A stretch of DNA of 64,000 nt from Notolepis coatsorum (lineage: Eukaryota; Chordata; Actinopteri; Aulopiformes; Paralepididae): the NCBI GenBank assembly GCA_963971535.1, contig CAXASK010002115.1, positions 399,636 to 463,635 of the forward strand. Direction: 5' to 3'. This document shows, one piece after another, positions 60,496 through 64,000 of the stretch. Each line of letters opens with the position of its first letter. The stretch's first letter is position 1. The position numbers were made by a program, and so were the translations under genes. The notes beneath the pieces were generated by a model that saw only the letters and a program-made list of their open reading frames with translations, was not told where the DNA came from and ran no database searches.

Positions 60496-62568
60496 ACAGC
60501 AGCGGCAGTCCAGTTAGAGTCAGCCAAGGAACACGCCCTACAGCTGGATGCGGCTGCAGCTGCTGTACAGGGACTCCGAGAGCAGGTCCTGCTTATTCAG
60601 GGTTCAATGGCCGCTTTGGCGGGACAACAGTCCGACATTCTCGCTCAGCTTCACTCGCTGGGCGACACCGTTAATGCCTTTCACCTCTCACACCCTTCAG
60701 GAACATTCCCCGCAGCCCCAGCAGATCTCGCATCTCGGGAACCCCTTCTCTCCGTCCCACGGCTGTTCGACGGTAATCCCGAGGAGTGTGCCACATTCAT
60801 CATGCAATGTGAGTTGGTTTTCCGTCATCAACCAAGCCGTTTTTCTGCTCGTGGGTCCCAAGTGGCTTATATAACCAACCTACTTTCAGGCCATGCTGCC
60901 CAGTGGGTCACTTCCTCCTGGGCAATGGAGGCAGATTTTTTGTTCTCCTACCCAGACTTCGTGGCGGAGCTCCGCAGAGTGTTCCACCATCCAGCCCGAG
61001 GTCTGGACCCTGGAGCCCGGTTGGGGACCTTCCGACAGGGGAGCGGCAGGGTGACGGACTATGTCATGGAGTTTCGACTGGCGGCGGTGGAGAGTGGATG
61101 GAACGAACCTGCTCTTCGCCTAACCTTCATGAGAGGGCTCTGTGACGCAGTCAGGGACCAGCTCGCGACCCAGGAGGAACCTGATTCCCTCGAGGACCTG
61201 TTCAGCCTCGCCATCCGCGTCGACGGACGCCTCCAGGAGAGAAGACGTGAGAGAACCCGACAGGGACCCCCAGACGCACCCCCCGAGGACCACGACCTCG
61301 AGGAGGATTTCGGTACCCCAGACGTACCCCCCGAGGACCACGACCTCGAGGAGGTTTTCTTTACCCCAGACGTACCCCCCGAGGACCACGACCTCGAGGA
61401 GGTTTTCTTTACCCCAGACGTACCCCCCGAGTACTACGACCCCGAGGGGGTTTTCAGGGAGTCCAGGGCTCAGGTCTTTCCGCCTCGCCGGCCTTACGAC
61501 TGTGCCATCGACCGCCGCTCAGGGGCTCCCTTTCCCAGCGGCCGCCTCTACAGTGCTGTCCGTCCTGCCCCCTCCGTGACTGGTGGGTTTGTTCCCTCCC
61601 GAGCCGTGACCAAGGAGGAACCCATGCAGCTGGGACGCAACCGCCTTAGCCCGGCCGAACGGGAGTCCAGGCTCTTCTCCGGCCGTTGCCTCTACTGTGG
61701 CCAGGGTGGACACCGTGTCTCCAATTGCCGTGCCCGGCCAAGAGGACCAGGCTCGCCAAGACCCCGGGAGATCCTGGTGAGCCGTCTTTCCTGTCCCCCG
61801 CCCCGGAGGCCCGCTGGTGAGTCGCCTCCGGACCTCTCGTCCATACCCACCCGTGCACCACCCAACCGTCTGGCGGACGTCACCCTAGCCTGGGCGGACC
61901 AGCGGGCGACGGTGGGTGCACTCGTGGACTCTGGTGCTGAGGGGAGTTTCATGGACGTTGGGTTTGCCACCCGGGCCGGCATTCCGCTTGAGGACCTCGA
62001 GAGGCCCTTGGAGGTCTTCGCAATGGATCATCGCCGCCTGGCTGACGTCACTCAACGCACCTGTCCAGTCCTTCTCACCGTTGCTGGTGACCACGTTGAG
62101 AGGCTCCAGTTTTTCGTCACCAGCTCTCCTCTTGTCCCTGTGGTCCTGGGCAGGCCCTGGCTCGCGCTGCACGAGCCCCACATCGCCTGGTCCTCCGGTG
62201 CCATCAAGGGGTGGAGCCCCTCCTGTCGTGCCCGGTGTCTTCGGGTGCCGTCCAGCCCCCTCACCGGGTCCCGGTCCTCGTCTCCGGCGTCCCTCGCCGG
62301 TTCTCTGTCCCTGTGCCCGGCCTCCGCTGTCGGGTCCCAGTCCCCGTCTCCGGCCTCCCTCGCCGGTCCTCTGCCCACGTCTCCGGTCCCCCTCTCCGGG
62401 CCTCTGTCTTTGTCCCCCTCTCCAGTGCCCCTGATCGCCGGCTTCCTTGGGTCCCGTCCGGGCAGGCCGGGGCCGTGTGGGTCGCCGGGTGCTGTAAGGT
62501 TTGGCTCTTTCCCCACCACGGGCTTCTTGAAGTACTGTGATGATTGGTCCGCTGCTCCAGACATCTGA
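60496..62568 (+). pseudogene. gag-pro: Sushi gag (main part), zinc knuckle, protease
   Basis: Open from the LINE junction to 62568. Coiled-coil N-terminus, capsid (PRLFDGNPEECATFIMQCEL, YITNLLSGHAAQWV, LTFMRGLCDAVRDQLA), then a 48-bp repeat (about 61270-61450) coding PPEDHDLEEVFFTPDV units. CCHC knuckle CLYCGQGGHRVSNC (residues 361-374 counted from the ATG at 60607). Protease DSGAEGSF (D441) and the VVLGRPWL motif. From about 62215 a Ser/Pro-rich repetitive tail replaces RT. The frame ends before the integrase remnant, which is in another frame. Confidence 0.9.
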
Positions 62569-62876
62569 GCGCGCCTGTCGTGGTGCCGACCGGCGCCGGG
62601 TTCCTGCGCCGACTTACCGCCCTGGGCAGAGGGTGTGGCTCTCCGCAAGGGACCTCCCGCTACGGTCCTCGGCCGGAAGGCTCAAACCCCGTTTCGTCGG
62701 ACCTTTCGAGGTCCTGAAGGTACTCAGTCCGGCGGCCCTGCGCCTGAAGCTTCCTGCATCCATGCACATCCACCCCGTGTTCCATGTCTCCCGGGTTAAG
62801 CCCGTCTCCCTCAGTCCCCTTTTGCCTCCAGCTCCTGATCCGCAGCCTCCCGTGTTGGTGGATGATCACTGACTTC
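62560..62876 (+). pseudogene. pol: Sushi integrase C-terminal remnant
   Basis: [20 protein letters not shown], then [15 protein letters not shown] and [12 protein letters not shown]: the GPY/F module at the end of Ty3/gypsy integrase. The chromodomain that normally follows is missing; a few end-of-pol residues are recognisable after the stop. With the zinc-binding part at 56726-56989, this is all that is left of integrase. Confidence 0.88.
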
Positions 62877-62925
62877 CATCGAGCCCATCCTGACGGGCCG
62901 GGTCGGCCTGGTCGCCAGGTGGCTC

Positions 62926-62943
62926 CCGTGGAGGGGGGGGTAC
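62926..62943 (+). promoter_or_regulatory. Polypurine tract of sushi-type element
   Basis: GTGGAGGGGGGGGTAC directly before the 3' LTR; expected plus-strand primer. Confidence 0.85.
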
Positions 62944-64000
62944 TGTGAGGTTTCTGTTCCTTGCGCCCTCACTCGTTCTGTTCCTTTAACCACCCTCGCT
63001 ATGTTTTCATTCATCTTCTGTCAATTGGTTCTATCCCCTCGTTCACACGTTTCTCCCCGTTGACGTCATCAGAGACGTCGCTGATTGGTTCTCTCACTTC
63101 CCCACGCTTTTCAATCACATTCCCCAGCTGTCACTGCTTTCTCCCCGTTGACGTCACCAGAGACGTCGCTGATTGGTTCTCTCACTTCCCCACGCTTTTC
63201 AATTAATCGATCCCTCATTATTTATACCCCGTTTTTCCCCACCCTAAGTTGTTGGATCGTCTTGTTTTGTCGCCTTGATTTGTCTATGGATGTTTTTCCC
63301 CGTTGCTGCTGCTGCTGCCTTTTTTCTCTGTGCTGTTCTCCAGGAATTCCTAGAAGCCTTCGCTTGGATACCTGCTCCCGTGGCGCGCGCTCGCCTCCAC
63401 TGTTGTTCCAGTTCCAATTACGCATCTCGTCTGGGTGAGTTATCTATTTGACTGTTCTTGACCTATCCGTTTTTCGTGTGTAACCTTACACTGAAGACTA
63501 CCACCTTTTTGTCAAACAGTCACTCACCCAGCCATTATCTATTTTTGCTTGTTCCTTTATGGAATGATATTTTGGGATCTACCATCTCCCTCTGTGTGCT
63601 AGCTCACACCGAAGATATTATTTCACAATTGGACTGTGTGTTTACATGAAGATATCCACTGTGTGTTTGCTCACACCGAAGATATTATTTCACAATTGGA
63701 CTGTGTGTTTACATGAAGATATTCACTGTGTGTTTACATGAAGATATTCACTGTGTGTTTACATGAAGATATTCACTGGGACTGTGTTTGGATTTAGCTC
63801 ACTGTGTTGTTAACACGAAGAGTTTCACTTGGGCTGTTTTTGGAATTGTGCTCTCTGTGTTGTTAACACGAAGAGATTCACTTGGGCTGTGTTTGGAACT
63901 GTGCTCACTGTGTTGTTAACACGAAGAATTGTACACCCTGTTCTCCTGCTCGTTTAAGACTGCTCTGTCACTGACTCGTTCCCTCTCTCCCTCTCTCGGT
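62944..64000 (+). repeat. 3' LTR of sushi-type element (partial)
   Basis: 1057 bp match the 5' LTR with about two differences (CAATTAATC for CAATCAATC; GTGCTAG for GTGGTAG). It runs off the window, so the right target duplication cannot be checked. Confidence 0.96.

Larger units (their letters stand above)
55366..64000 (+). mobile_element. Tf1/sushi-type Ty3/gypsy element, pol-deleted, with L2-type LINE inside
   Basis: 5' LTR 55366-56681, self-priming-type PBS, gag, protease, the far C-terminus of integrase, a polypurine tract and the start of the 3' LTR (62944; runs off the window). RT, RNase H, integrase core and chromodomain are absent. An L2-type LINE (56996-60495) splits gag. Only about two LTR differences in 1057 bp were seen, so the insertion is young. 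The family call rests on the self-priming PBS and on integrase and protease motifs. Confidence 0.92.

Overview
The window reads as teleost fish genomic DNA made almost entirely of transposable elements. No host protein-coding gene could be recognised. The case for a fish rests on the mix of families: L2/Rex1-type LINEs, fish L1, hAT elements and MITEs, a Ty1/copia element with a half-tRNA-iMet primer site, a Tf1/sushi-type Ty3/gypsy element, and two Gmr1-like Ty3/gypsy elements with integrase upstream of reverse transcriptase. Two 5S rRNA-like copies are also present. The species cannot be read from the sequence.

Left part (1-24.7 kb). Bases 1-2286 hold nothing recognisable. Bases 2287-7462 are bounded by perfect 41-bp inverted repeats and carry two 5S rRNA-like copies; the left end shares about 150 bp of interior with an adjoining 296-bp foldback MITE (7460-7755). 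A possible small transcription unit (65-codon ORF near 8250) and a 26-bp x 20 minisatellite follow. A 5'-truncated L2-type LINE (minus) abuts a copia element. The copia LTR holds a hAT element (8-bp duplication), which itself holds a LINE tail. In copia the reverse transcriptase has been replaced by a 57-bp minisatellite. A decayed L1 copy follows, carrying a nested 3' fragment of a second L1 family that makes an in-frame chimeric ORF, and then a fragment of a second LINE family (called LINE-B here).

Central part (24.7-49.5 kb). A 121-bp tandem repeat array is split by three insertions: a hAT element (25009-26492), a second hAT element (26523-28319) that contains a TTAA-type transposon, and a minus-strand LINE-B copy. 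That LINE-B is split by an 18.9-kb outer Gmr1-like element (28813-47712). The outer element's gag is split by an inner Gmr1-like element (31291-44108), the inner leader is split by a full-length L1 with both ORFs open (32336-38849), and the L1 3' UTR holds a hAT-like MITE. Most boundaries are fixed by target-site duplications, so insertion order can be read directly. The inner Gmr1-like element has one open 1558-codon gag-PR-IN-RT-RH frame and LTRs identical by eye. The outer one keeps gag and protease, but instead of pol it has an acidic 12-residue-repeat region, part of which lies in a recent 742-bp tandem duplication.

Right part (49.5-64 kb). A further LINE-B copy, two inverted-repeat structures, and a duplicated LINE-B tail lead into a Tf1/sushi-type element (55366 to beyond the window end). 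It has near-identical 1.3-kb LTRs and a self-priming type primer site. Its gag has captured an integrase zinc-binding segment in frame, most of pol is deleted, and a full-length L2-type LINE with a 988-codon open frame sits inside gag.

The genes act as separate retroelement replication units. Several (inner Gmr1-like, the minus L1, the second L2-type LINE) look young and intact and could supply enzymes in trans to the deleted relatives beside them.
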